Assembly: GCF_004348545.1 (NCBI RefSeq)
Contig: NZ_SMKL01000040.1
Coordinates: 1 to 54,569, forward strand
DNA: 54,569 nt
Direction of reading: 5' to 3'
From: Jiangella ureilytica
Lineage (GTDB): Bacteria; Actinomycetota; Actinomycetes; Jiangellales; Jiangellaceae
The notes under the pieces are model-generated. The model was not told where the DNA came from and ran no database searches. It worked only from the letters and a program-made list of their open reading frames with translations. This document shows positions 26,949-35,366 of this stretch, piece by piece. Position 1 is the stretch's first letter. Each line of letters begins with the position of its first letter. The position numbers and the translations under genes were made by a program.

Positions 26949-26990
26949 CCACCTCATCACCCCGGCCCACTCGGCATCCACCCATCGCTC

Positions 26991-27812
26991 TCACCCTTCC
27001 GGCTGAGACTTCCGGCTGAGACTGTTCAGTTGCCCTGTGTGGATCTCGACCACCCATTCCCAGCCTTCCTTGGCCGAGGGGCCGATCCGCGGGTCGTCGT
27101 GACCACCGCCGTCACGCAGAGCCCGCACGTACGCGCGGTCGAGTTCGATCCGTGCGCGGAGCTGATCGGCTCCGCCGACCGACCCATGGCCCGGGACGAC
27201 GGCATCGACGTCGCCCGTCACGCCCTCGAAGAGGTCCAGCGCGGCGAGGTAGTCCCCGATCGGGTCGGCGGTGCTCACGTCGAGCATCGGGACCAGGACA
27301 TCGGACAGCATGTCGCCGGCGACGAGGACCCTGCTCTCCTCGACCAGCAGTGCCGCGTGGCCAGGGGCATGCGCGTCATGCTCGAGGAGCCTGACCTCGG
27401 GGCCGTCCCAGGGAACCCGCGTGGTTCCGTCGGGCAGGCCGGTGATGAGGCCGAACCGGTCCAGCGGAGTCTCGTCGGCGATCTCCGGCGGTAGCCCCGC
27501 GGCGACCTGGGCCTGCCAGTCCGGGTTCGACAGCACGTCTCGCATGGCGGCCGCACAGCGGGCCGTGCCGTAACGGGGCGCTTCGCCGAGGTCGGTGTGC
27601 CAGAGCACGTGATCCCAGTCGGCATGCGTCGAGAAGCCGGCCACGACGGGCCGGTCCGACTCGCGGAGGTCGTTGGCCAGGCACGCCATCTCGTCGCCCG
27701 TGATCCCGGCGTCGATGAGCAGGACGCCGGTCCGGCCTTGCACGACGACGGCATTGTTCTCGAGCAACTCGCTCTGGTGGGTCAGCACACCCTTCGCGAC
27801 CTGCCTCAACAC
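26991..27812 (-). CDS. Metallo-beta-lactamase-fold hydrolase
   Basis: The 273-residue MBL fold has the metal-binding motif THADWDHV (H-x-D-x-D-H variant of HxHxDH, about 80-87), APGHAALLVEE (metal His), AGDMLSD (bridging Asp) and PGHG near the C-terminus. The substrate is not identifiable; the family includes thioesterases, lactonases and phosphodiesterases. GTG 27812 is chosen because GGAGGGAG lies just upstream; a TTG further up is unlikely. The gene is bounded by the palindromic elements on one side and by a long inverted repeat and the SOS operon on the other. Confidence 0.82.
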   Translation of the reverse strand: MLRQVAKGVLTHQSELLENNAVVVQGRTGVLLIDAGITGDEMACLANDLRESDRPVVAGFSTHADWDHVLWHTDLGEAPRYGTARCAAAMRDVLSNPDWQAQVAAGLPPEIADETPLDRFGLITGLPDGTTRVPWDGPEVRLLEHDAHAPGHAALLVEESRVLVAGDMLSDVLVPMLDVSTADPIGDYLAALDLFEGVTGDVDAVVPGHGSVGGADQLRARIELDRAYVRALRDGGGHDDPRIGPSAKEGWEWVVEIHTGQLNSLSRKSQPEG

Positions 27813-27852
27813 GGTGCTCCCTCCGTTTGTGGTCGCAATCGCTGGTTCGAGA

Positions 27853-27890
27853 CCGTAGTGCCAAGCGATAGTAGATTGCAACCACTACGG
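27853..27890. promoter_or_regulatory. 8-bp inverted repeat upstream of the MBL gene
   Basis: CCGTAGTG (27853-27860) and CACTACGG (27883-27890) are perfect inverted arms 22 bp apart, with CAA/TTG matches further in. TACTAT on the minus strand (27873-27868) lies between them and could be the -10 of the MBL gene. It is a likely repressor site for the MBL promoter, distinct from the LexA box next door. Confidence 0.45.
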
Positions 27891-27912
27891 ATGAAGTATA
27901 TCGGTGATCGAC

Positions 27913-27942
27913 TTGACACCTCTCGAACACGTGTTCGACGAT
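27913..27942 (+). promoter_or_regulatory. SOS promoter with LexA box
   Basis: TTGACA (27913-27918) is a consensus -35, and a weak -10 (GACGAT, 27937-27942) follows at 18 bp. The spacer contains TCGAACACGTGTTCGA (27923-27938). That is a perfect 16-bp palindrome and an exact match to the mycobacterial-type SOS box TCGAAC-N4-GTTCGA. LexA binding here would block RNA polymerase. It controls imuA'-imuB-dnaE2. Confidence 0.9.
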
Positions 27943-27948
27943 GAGCGG

Positions 27949-28599
27949 GTGACGGTTCTCAGGCGCGACCAGGCCGAGGCGGTGCTGGCCAGAGCGGGTT
28001 TCGCCGCCCAGCCGGTCGAGCTGGTGGCGGTGCTGCCGGCCCTGCGCACGCTACTCGGCGGGTTGCGGCGGGGCCAGGTGGTCGCCGTCGAGGGGGCCGG
28101 GGTGCTGCCGCTGGCGCTCCTCGCCGGGGCGACGGCGGCCGGAACGTGGTCGGCGGTGGTCGGGCTCTCCGAGTTCGGCGTGCTGGCGGCCGCCGACCTC
28201 GGCGCCGACCTCGGCCGCGTCGTGCTGGTCGACGATCCCGGCGACCAGTGGGCCGAGGTGGTGGCGGTGCTGCTCACGGCGGTCGAGCTGGTCCTCGTGC
28301 AGCCGCCCGGCCAGGTGGGCGGCCAGCTGGCCCGGCGGCTCGTGGCGCTGGCCCGCCGGCACGGGTCGGCGCTGGTCTGCGTCGGCGACTGGGAGGGCGC
28401 GCAGACCCGGCTGCGGGTCGCGTCGTCGCTGTGGGTCGGGGCCGGTCAGGGCGACGGCCACCTGCGCGGGCGGCGGGTGAGGGTCGAGGCGGCGGGGCGA
28501 GGGTCCGGCGCGCGGCCGCGGTCGGCGTGGCTGTGGCTGCCGGGTCCCGACGGCACGGTGTCCGGCGCCGACCTCGAGGCGCTCGAGGCGGCCGGATGA
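27949..28599 (+). CDS. imuA': ImuA' (RecA-fold SOS mutasome protein)
   Basis: This 216-residue protein has a degenerate RecA-like fold without a Walker A motif: VLPALRTLLGGLRRGQVVAVEGAG, then SAVVGLSEFGVLAAADLGADLGRVVLVDDPG. It is identified by context as the first gene of the cassette with imuB and dnaE2. ImuA' is an accessory protein that interacts with ImuB in damage-induced mutagenesis. GTG 27949 is preferred because the in-frame GTG at 27904 would put the whole LexA box inside the coding region. It overlaps imuB by ATGA. Confidence 0.8.
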   Translation: MTVLRRDQAEAVLARAGFAAQPVELVAVLPALRTLLGGLRRGQVVAVEGAGVLPLALLAGATAAGTWSAVVGLSEFGVLAAADLGADLGRVVLVDDPGDQWAEVVAVLLTAVELVLVQPPGQVGGQLARRLVALARRHGSALVCVGDWEGAQTRLRVASSLWVGAGQGDGHLRGRRVRVEAAGRGSGARPRSAWLWLPGPDGTVSGADLEALEAAG

Positions 28600-30209
28600 G
28601 CACGGGCCAGGGCGGACGCAGGGTCCTGGTCGTCTGGTGCCCCGACTGGCCGGTGGTCGCGGCCATGGCCGAGGACGGCGACACGAAGCCGGACGCCGTC
28701 ACCGCACCCGCCGCGGTGCTGGCCGCCAACACCGTCGTCGCCTGCAACGAGGCCGCCCGGTCCGAGGGCGTCCGGCGGGGGATGCGCCGCCGCGACGCGC
28801 AGTCGCGCTGTCCCGAGCTCCGGCTCATCGAGAACAACCCCGACCGCGACGCCCGGGCGTTCGAGCCGGTCGTGGTGGCGGTCGAGGAGCTGCGGCCGGG
28901 CGTCGCGCCGCTGCGGCCCGGGCTGCTGGCGGTGCACGCGCCGGGCCGGTTCTACGGCGGCGAGGGGTCGGCCGGGGCGCTCATCGCCGAGCAGCTGGTC
29001 AGGACCGGCGTGTGGGACTGCCGCATCGGCATCGCCGACGACCTCTTCACCGCCGAGCAGGCGGCCCGGCAGGCACACCCGCAAGACACCGTCGTCGTCG
29101 AGGCGGGCGGGTCGGCGGCGTTCCTGCGCGAGCTGCCGGTCAGCGTCATCGACGACGCCGAGGTGGCCGGGCTCCTGAGGCGGCTGGGGCTGCGCACGCT
29201 CGGCGACTTCGCCCAGCTCGACGGCGGCGACGTCCAGGCCCGGTTCGGCGGCTACGGCGCCAAGATCCACCGGCTGGCCCGCGGCGAGGACGACTCCCGG
29301 CTGGGCGCGCGCACGCCGCCGCCCGACCTCGAGTGCCAGATCCGGTTCGAACCGCCGCTCGACACCGTCGAGGCCATCAGTTTCAGCGTCCGCCGGACCG
29401 CCGAGCGCTTCGTCACCCAGCTGGCCGCCCGCGGCCTGGTCTGCACCGAGGTGCTCATCGAGGCCGAGTGCGACCACGAGATCGCCTCGTCGCGGGTGTG
29501 GGCGCACTCGCGCTGGTTCGGCGCCGCCGACCTCGTCGACCGCGTCCACTGGCAGCTGCGGGGACAGCTGCGCAGCACCTCGGGCGGTATGGGCGTCTCA
29601 GCGCCGGTCGAGCTGGTCCGATTCGTCCCCGACACCGTCGAGCCCACCGCCGCCCACGCCGCCGGGTTGTGGGGCGGCGGCACCGACGAACGCGTCGAGC
29701 GGGCGGTCGCGCGGGTCCAGGGCATGCTCGGCCACCAGGCGGTCACCGTCCCGGCGGTCCAGGGCGGCCGCTCGCCGGGCGACCGGCAGGCGTTCGTCCC
29801 GTGGGGCGAGCGGCCGGTGGGGCTACGACCGGCCGAGCTGCCGTGGCCGGGCAGCCTCCCGCCGCCGGCACCGGCGCGCATCTACACCGAGCCGCGCCCG
29901 GTCGCCGTCGTCGACCAGCGGGGGAGGCTGGTGTGGGTCAGCGAGCGCGGCGTGGTCAGCGCGCCACCGGCCCGGTTCCGGACCAGCGACGACGGCGGCA
30001 CCGGCGGCACCGGCGGCTCCCGCGGCAGCGGCGGCTCCCGCGGCTGGCAGCCCATCACCGCGTGGGCCGGGCCGTGGCCGGTCGAGGAGCTGTGGTGGGA
30101 GAACCCCGCCAGCTGGGTGGCCCGGTTCCAGATCGTCGGCGTCGACGGCCGGGCCTGGCTGATGACCTGCGCCGACGACGGCTGGTACATCGAGGCCGCT
30201 TATGACTGA
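28596..30209 (+). CDS. imuB: ImuB, catalytically inactive Y-family polymerase
   Basis: The 537-residue protein has a DinB-like palm/fingers fold from LVVWCPDWPVVAAMA. The acidic active-site residues of true Y-family polymerases are not in place (CPDW and HAPGRFYGGEG where VDMDAF and SLDE would be), as in known ImuB. The GLRTLGDFAQL helix-hairpin-helix region is at about 193-205. A candidate clamp-binding segment is AAGLWGG (about 354-360). A Gly/Ser/Arg-rich linker (GGTGGTGGSRGSGGSRG, about 468-484) precedes a C-terminal domain. ImuB bridges DnaE2, ImuA' and the sliding clamp. It starts within the imuA' stop (ATGA). Confidence 0.9.
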   Translation: MSTGQGGRRVLVVWCPDWPVVAAMAEDGDTKPDAVTAPAAVLAANTVVACNEAARSEGVRRGMRRRDAQSRCPELRLIENNPDRDARAFEPVVVAVEELRPGVAPLRPGLLAVHAPGRFYGGEGSAGALIAEQLVRTGVWDCRIGIADDLFTAEQAARQAHPQDTVVVEAGGSAAFLRELPVSVIDDAEVAGLLRRLGLRTLGDFAQLDGGDVQARFGGYGAKIHRLARGEDDSRLGARTPPPDLECQIRFEPPLDTVEAISFSVRRTAERFVTQLAARGLVCTEVLIEAECDHEIASSRVWAHSRWFGAADLVDRVHWQLRGQLRSTSGGMGVSAPVELVRFVPDTVEPTAAHAAGLWGGGTDERVERAVARVQGMLGHQAVTVPAVQGGRSPGDRQAFVPWGERPVGLRPAELPWPGSLPPPAPARIYTEPRPVAVVDQRGRLVWVSERGVVSAPPARFRTSDDGGTGGTGGSRGSGGSRGWQPITAWAGPWPVEELWWENPASWVARFQIVGVDGRAWLMTCADDGWYIEAAYD

Positions 30210-30211
30210 GG

Positions 30212-33200
30212 GTGCGTGAGCCAGTGGGCTGGAACAACCCGCCGATGTCCTGGGGCGAGCTCGAGCGCCGGCTCTCCGACCGCCCGACGGTGCCCCGTGA
30301 GGACGGTCCGGGGTCGCGCAAGCGCAAGCCGTACACGCCGAAGGCCGAGGTGCGCCGTCCCGACGGCCCCGTCACGCCGTACGCCGAGCTGCACGCGCAC
30401 AGCAACTTCAGCTTCCTCGACGGCGCCAGCGGCCCCGACCGCCTGGTCGAGGCCGCCATCGAGCTGGGGCTGCACGGGCTGGCGCTCACCGACCACGACG
30501 GCTTCTACGGCGCGCCGCTGTTCGCCGAGATCGCCCAGAAGTACGCCGCCGCGAACCTGCGCACCCTCTACGGCGCGGAGCTGTCGCTGGGCCTCGACGC
30601 ACCGCAGAACGGCGTGCCCGATCCCCGCGGCAGCCACCTGCTGGTGCTGGCCAGGGGCGTCGAGGGCTATCACCGGCTGGCCGGCGTCATCACCGAGGCG
30701 CAGCTGCGCGGCGACGAGAAGGGCAAGCCCGACTACGACCTCGACGAGCTGGTGAGCCACGGGCGCGACCACTGGCTGGTGCTCACCGGCTGCCGCAAGG
30801 GCACCGTCCGCGCCGCTCTCACCGCAGGCGGACCGGCCGCTGCCGCCGTCGAGCTCGACCGGCTGACCGGCCTGTTCGGCAAGGGCAACGTCGCCGTCGA
30901 GCTGTACGACCACGGCCATCCCAGCGACGACGACACCAACCGGCTGCTGGCCGGCCTCGCCGCCGACCGCGGGCTGCCCGTCGTCGCCACCAACAACGTC
31001 CACTACGCCGACCCGTCCGACCACCGGCTGGCGTCGGCCATGGCGGCGGTGCGGGCGCGACGCAGCCTGGCCGAGATGAACGGCTGGCTGCCGGCCTGGG
31101 GCGCGGCCTCGCTGCGCACGGGCGCCGAGATGGCGGCGAAGTTCGCCGCGTACCCCGGCGCCGTCGCCCGCTCCGTCGAGCTGGCCGACGAGCTCGCGTT
31201 CGACCTGCACAAGGCCAGCCCGCGGCTGCCGAAGGAGCACATCCCCGACGGCCACACGGCGATGAGCTGGCTGCGGATCCTGGTCGACCGCGGCTTCCAG
31301 CACTACTACCGCGACAAGCCGCACGAGCGCGAGGCACGCGAGCGGGTCGAGTACGAACTCGAGATCATCGGCCGCAAGGACTTCGCCGGCTACTTCGTCA
31401 TCGTCCACGACATCGTCGCGTTCGCCCGCGACGAGGGCATCCTCTGCCAGGGCCGGGGCTCGGCGGCCAGCTCGGCGGTCTGCTACGCGCTCGGCGTCAC
31501 CGCGATCGACCCGGTCTTCCACCACCTGCCGTTCGAGCGGTTCATCTCGGTCAACCGCGACGAGGAGCCCGACATCGACGTCGACTTCGACTCCGACCGG
31601 CGCGAAGAGGTCATCCAGTGGGTCTACCGCCGCTACGGCCGCCGCAACGCCGCCCAGGTCGCCAACGTCATCAGCTACCGGCCCAAGATGGCCATCCGCG
31701 ACGCCGCCAAGGCGCTGGGCTACTCGCCGGGGCAGCAGGACGCGTGGTCGAAGCAGACCGACAGCTGGAGCGCGGTGGCCGACGGCGGCAGCGACGGGCA
31801 CGACATCCCCGGCCCGGTGGTCGACCTCGCCAACCAGCTCATGCGGGCGCCGCGGCACCTCGGCATCCACTCCGGCGGCATGATCCTGACCGAGCGGCCC
31901 ATCGGCGAGGTGTGCCCCATCGAGCGCGGCCGCATGGACCACCGCACCGTCCTGCAGTGGGACAAGGACGCCTGCGAGTCGATGGGCCTGGTCAAGTTCG
32001 ACCTGCTCGGGCTGGGCATGCTGAGCGCGATCGACCACGCGTTCTCCATGGTGGCCGGGCACCTGGGCGAGGCGTGGCGGCTGCAGAGCGTCCCCGAGGA
32101 GGAGCCGGCGGTCTACGACATGCTCTGCCGGGCCGACTCCATCGGCGTGTTCCAGGTCGAGAGCCGGGCCCAGATCGGGACGCTGCCCCGGCTGCGGCCG
32201 CGCAAGTTCTACGACCTCGCCATCGAGATCGCGCTGATCCGCCCCGGCCCCATCCAGGGCGGCGCCGTCCACCCCTACATCCGCCGCGCCACCGGCCAGG
32301 AGAAGGTCGAGTACGTCCACGACGACCTCGTCCCGGTGCTCGAGCGGACCCTCGGCGTGCCGCTGTTCCAGGAGCAGCTCATGCAGATGGCCATCGCCGT
32401 CGGCGACTGCACGGCCGACGACGCCGACCTGCTGCGCCGCGCCATGGGCTCCAAGCGCGGCATCGAGCGCATCGAGAGCATCAAGGAGAAGCTGTACCAG
32501 GGCATGGCCCGCCGCGGCCTCGTCGGCGCCGTCGCCGACCAGCTCTACACCAAGATCCTCTCGTTCGCGAACTTCGGGTTCGCCGAGAGCCACGCGCTCA
32601 GCTTCGCCAAGCTGGTCTACGTCAGCTCGTGGCTCAAGCTGCACTACCCGGCGGCGTTCCTGGCCGCGCTCCTGCGGGCCCAGCCCATGGGCTTCTACTC
32701 CGCGCAGTCGCTGGTCGGCGACTCCCGACGGCACGGTGTCACCGTCCATCGCCCCGACATCGCCCGCTCCGGCGCCGTCGCCGACCTCGAGCTGCTCCCC
32801 GACGGCGACCCTCGCGCCACCGGCCGCGACGACTGCCTGCGCCCGCTGCACGAGACCACCGACTGGGTGCCGGGGACGCCCGACCCCACCCCCGAGCACC
32901 GCCGCGACACCGGCTACGCGGTCCGGCTCGGCCTCGACTCCGTCCGCGGCATCGGCAAGCCCGTCGCCGAGCGGATCGTGGCCGCCCGCGAGGAGCGTCC
33001 GTTCACCAGCACCACCGACGTGTCGCGGCGGGCCGGCCTCGACTCCCGGCAGATGGAGGCGCTGGCCACGGCGGGCGCGTTCGACGGCTTCGGCCTCACC
33101 CGCCGCGAGGCGTTGTGGAACGCCGGCTACACCGAGACCGAACTGCAGCTCGAGGCCGTCACCGCCGCCCCGGCCCCGCCGCCGCTGCCGGGCATGAACG

Positions 33201-33634
33201 ACGTCGAGCTCACCCTCGCCGACCTGTGGGCCACGTCCATCTCACCCTCGGACCACCCGCTCACCCACCTGCGGGCGCTGCTGCGGCGCGAGGGGATCCT
33301 GTCCATCGAGGACCTCCAGACCACCGAGTCCGGCCGCCGGATCACCGTCGCCGGCCTGGTCACGCACCGGCAGCGGCCCGGCACCGCGGGCGGTGTCACG
33401 TTCCTCAACCTCGAGGACGAGACCGGCATGCTCAACGTCGTCTGCGCGGTCGGCCTCTGGCAGCGGCACCGGCGCATCGCCCGCAACGCCGCCTGCATGA
33501 TCGTGCGCGGCATCCTCGAACGCAACGACGGCGTCACCAACCTCAACGCCGACAAGCTCGCCTCCCTCGACGACGTCCACCCCGAGGCCGCCCGCGCCCT
33601 GCACGTCCGGCACCGCTCCCGCGACTTCCACTGA
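30212..33634 (+). CDS. dnaE2: Error-prone DNA polymerase DnaE2
   Basis: The 1140-residue C-family polymerase has a PHP domain at the N-terminus (YAELHAHSNFSFLDGAS and LALTDHDGFYG). The palm has catalytic aspartates in EEPDIDVDFDSDRRE (about 452-466) and a third in VKFDLLGLGML (about 596). The fingers, a helix-hairpin-helix region (VRGIGKPVAERI) and a C-terminal OB fold (RITVAGLVTHRQRPGTAGGVTFLNLEDETG) follow. Length and composition match DnaE2 rather than replicative DnaE1. It performs lesion bypass and mutagenesis under SOS control. GTG 30212 is 2 bp after imuB; the gene is third in the LexA-controlled operon. Confidence 0.95.
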   Translation: MREPVGWNNPPMSWGELERRLSDRPTVPREDGPGSRKRKPYTPKAEVRRPDGPVTPYAELHAHSNFSFLDGASGPDRLVEAAIELGLHGLALTDHDGFYGAPLFAEIAQKYAAANLRTLYGAELSLGLDAPQNGVPDPRGSHLLVLARGVEGYHRLAGVITEAQLRGDEKGKPDYDLDELVSHGRDHWLVLTGCRKGTVRAALTAGGPAAAAVELDRLTGLFGKGNVAVELYDHGHPSDDDTNRLLAGLAADRGLPVVATNNVHYADPSDHRLASAMAAVRARRSLAEMNGWLPAWGAASLRTGAEMAAKFAAYPGAVARSVELADELAFDLHKASPRLPKEHIPDGHTAMSWLRILVDRGFQHYYRDKPHEREARERVEYELEIIGRKDFAGYFVIVHDIVAFARDEGILCQGRGSAASSAVCYALGVTAIDPVFHHLPFERFISVNRDEEPDIDVDFDSDRREEVIQWVYRRYGRRNAAQVANVISYRPKMAIRDAAKALGYSPGQQDAWSKQTDSWSAVADGGSDGHDIPGPVVDLANQLMRAPRHLGIHSGGMILTERPIGEVCPIERGRMDHRTVLQWDKDACESMGLVKFDLLGLGMLSAIDHAFSMVAGHLGEAWRLQSVPEEEPAVYDMLCRADSIGVFQVESRAQIGTLPRLRPRKFYDLAIEIALIRPGPIQGGAVHPYIRRATGQEKVEYVHDDLVPVLERTLGVPLFQEQLMQMAIAVGDCTADDADLLRRAMGSKRGIERIESIKEKLYQGMARRGLVGAVADQLYTKILSFANFGFAESHALSFAKLVYVSSWLKLHYPAAFLAALLRAQPMGFYSAQSLVGDSRRHGVTVHRPDIARSGAVADLELLPDGDPRATGRDDCLRPLHETTDWVPGTPDPTPEHRRDTGYAVRLGLDSVRGIGKPVAERIVAAREERPFTSTTDVSRRAGLDSRQMEALATAGAFDGFGLTRREALWNAGYTETELQLEAVTAAPAPPPLPGMNDVELTLADLWATSISPSDHPLTHLRALLRREGILSIEDLQTTESGRRITVAGLVTHRQRPGTAGGVTFLNLEDETGMLNVVCAVGLWQRHRRIARNAACMIVRGILERNDGVTNLNADKLASLDDVHPEAARALHVRHRSRDFH

Positions 33635-33666
33635 TCGTGCCGTCGATCCCGCCCGCCGGCGGGCGG

Positions 33667-33672
33667 TAGCGT
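33667..33672 (+). promoter_or_regulatory. Leaderless-type -10 hexamer TAGCGT
   Basis: TAGCGT is followed by 6 nt and then GTG 33679 of the hydrolase-kinase fusion gene. It suggests that this gene is not simply read through from dnaE2. Confidence 0.45.
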
Positions 33673-33678
33673 CGGGCC

Positions 33679-35337
33679 GTGCCGACCTACCGCGCCGACG
33701 ACGACACGCCCCTGCACTACGACGAGCTCGCCGGGCCGGACGCCGCCGGTCCGCCGGTCGTCGTCCTGGCGGGAGGAGCCGCGCGGCACCCCGTCTACCT
33801 GGGCGATCTCGCCGGGCTGGCCGAGCGGCACCCCCTGGTGATCCCGCACCTGCGCGGCATCGGCTCGTCACCGGCGCCCGCGCAACTCGAAGAGGGGTCC
33901 TACTGGTGCCAGGCCGCCGACCTCGAGGCGTTGCGCGGGCACCTCGGCCAGGACCGCCTGCTCGTCGCCGGGCACTCGGCCGGCACCCGGCTCGCCGTCG
34001 CGTACGCCGTGCAGTACCCGGATCGCGTCGCGGCGCTGCTGCTCCTCACGCCGCCGTCCGCCCACCTCGTCGACGCCGAGCCGGACGCCGAACGGATCGC
34101 CGGCCGCCTCCGCACCGCCGAGCCCGCGTTCGCCGAGGCGTGGACGGCGCTGGCCGCCGGGCCCGCCGTCCTCGACGACGAGGGCTTCAACGACTGGCAG
34201 CGGCGGGTCGCGCCGTCCAGCTACGCGCACTGGGGCCCGGCCGAACAACGGCACGCCGCCGTGGGCCGCTACGACCTGCCCGCCAACCGCGCGTATTTCA
34301 GCGTCGACCCGCCCGCCGATCTCGCGACGAAGCTGAGCGCCGTCACCGCGCCGGTCCTCGTGGTCGCCGGCGCCGACGACGCGATGACCGGGCTCGCCCC
34401 GGTCGTCGCCCTGGCCGAGTCGTTCCCGGCCGGCCGGGTCGCCGTCGTCGACGACTGCGGGCACTACCCGTGGGTCGAGCGGCCCGCCGAGTTCCGCGCC
34501 GCCGTCGACGGCTTCCTCGACGAGGTCGTCGAAATCCCGCTGCTCGGCGGCGACGTCAGCGAGGGCGTCGTCCGAGTGGGCGCGACCGTCCGCCGCAGGC
34601 CGGTCGAGGGCGCCGCCGCCGTCCACGCCTACCTGCGCCACCTCGAGAAGGAGGGGTTCGCCCACGCGCCGCGCTTCCTCGGGTTCGACGACCGCGGCCG
34701 CGAGATCCTCACCTTCCTCGACGGCGAGATGGGCGGCCGCCCGCTCGCGCCGTGGGCGGTGAGCGAGGACGCGTTGCGTGAGATCGCCGTCATCCAGCGC
34801 AAGCTGCACGATTGCTCGGCCGACGTGCCCCTGCCCGACGGGGTCAGCTGGCCGCCGCCGGTCGAGCTGCCGGGCGTCGCGCCGCTGCCGGACCATCGCG
34901 AGGCCGACGTCGTCGGCCACAACGACATCACCTTCGAGAACACGATCTTCGTCGACGGCCGGCCGGTCGGGATCATCGACTTCGACCTCGCCGGCCCGAC
35001 GACCCGGGTGCTCGACGTCGTCACGACGATGCGGTACTGGGCGCCGCTCACCGCCCCGGCCGACCGCGACCCCGCCCTGCGCGACGCCGACGCCGGCCGG
35101 CGGATGCGGATCTTCGCCGACGCCTACGGCTTGGACGAGGTGCAGCGGGCGCAGCTGCTCGACGTCGCCGACCGCCGGTTCACCCGCGCCTGGCACGCCA
35201 TGAAGCACCGCGCCGAGACCGACGGCGGCGGCTGGGCGCGCATGTGGGCCGACGGCGCCGGTGACACCATCCGGCGCAGCCAGGCCTGGCTCCGGGCCGA
35301 GCGGGCCTCACTCGCCGCGGCGCTCACCGCACGCTGA
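33679..35337 (+). CDS. Alpha/beta-hydrolase fused to aminoglycoside-phosphotransferase-type kinase
   Basis: One 552-residue frame holds two enzymes. Residues 1 to ~285 are an alpha/beta hydrolase: oxyanion region VVVLAGGAAR, nucleophile elbow VAGHSAGTRLA (Ser about 99), acid in VVAGADDAMTG and His in DDCGHYPWVE. Residues ~290-552 are an APH/choline-kinase-type fold. They start at LLGGDVSEGVVRVGATVRR, with YLRHLEKEGFAHAPRFLG and the catalytic loop VVGHNDITFENTIF (about 410-423). The metal-binding IIDFDLAG is at about 432-439. Each half usually exists as a separate protein. Both sets of catalytic residues are intact. The substrates are unknown; a shared hydroxylated or esterified small molecule is plausible. 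Confidence 0.85.
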   Translation: MPTYRADDDTPLHYDELAGPDAAGPPVVVLAGGAARHPVYLGDLAGLAERHPLVIPHLRGIGSSPAPAQLEEGSYWCQAADLEALRGHLGQDRLLVAGHSAGTRLAVAYAVQYPDRVAALLLLTPPSAHLVDAEPDAERIAGRLRTAEPAFAEAWTALAAGPAVLDDEGFNDWQRRVAPSSYAHWGPAEQRHAAVGRYDLPANRAYFSVDPPADLATKLSAVTAPVLVVAGADDAMTGLAPVVALAESFPAGRVAVVDDCGHYPWVERPAEFRAAVDGFLDEVVEIPLLGGDVSEGVVRVGATVRRRPVEGAAAVHAYLRHLEKEGFAHAPRFLGFDDRGREILTFLDGEMGGRPLAPWAVSEDALREIAVIQRKLHDCSADVPLPDGVSWPPPVELPGVAPLPDHREADVVGHNDITFENTIFVDGRPVGIIDFDLAGPTTRVLDVVTTMRYWAPLTAPADRDPALRDADAGRRMRIFADAYGLDEVQRAQLLDVADRRFTRAWHAMKHRAETDGGGWARMWADGAGDTIRRSQAWLRAERASLAAALTAR

Positions 35338-35366
35338 CGGGCTCACCGCATGCTGACCCCGTCAGC
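35333..35366. terminator. Bidirectional hairpin between convergent genes
   Basis: GCTGACGGG (35333-35341) pairs with CCCGTCAGC (35358-35366). It spans the stop codons of both convergent genes. The same stretch contains a 19-bp near-tandem duplication (35322-35340 and 35341-35359, starting GCTCACCGCA). Confidence 0.5.

Noticed and set aside
26488-27494. Small open frames in and after the palindromic elements
   Set aside because: They run through the hairpin elements or antisense to the MBL gene, with no start signals.
27879-27881. TTG start for the MBL-fold hydrolase
   Set aside because: No ribosome-binding site, and it lies inside the inverted repeat; GTG 27812 has GGAGGGAG in the right place.
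30200-32899. A 899-codon open frame on the minus strand
   Set aside because: It is antisense to dnaE2, has Asp/Val/Gly/Arg composition typical of the reverse frame of a GC-rich gene, no start signal and no family resemblance.
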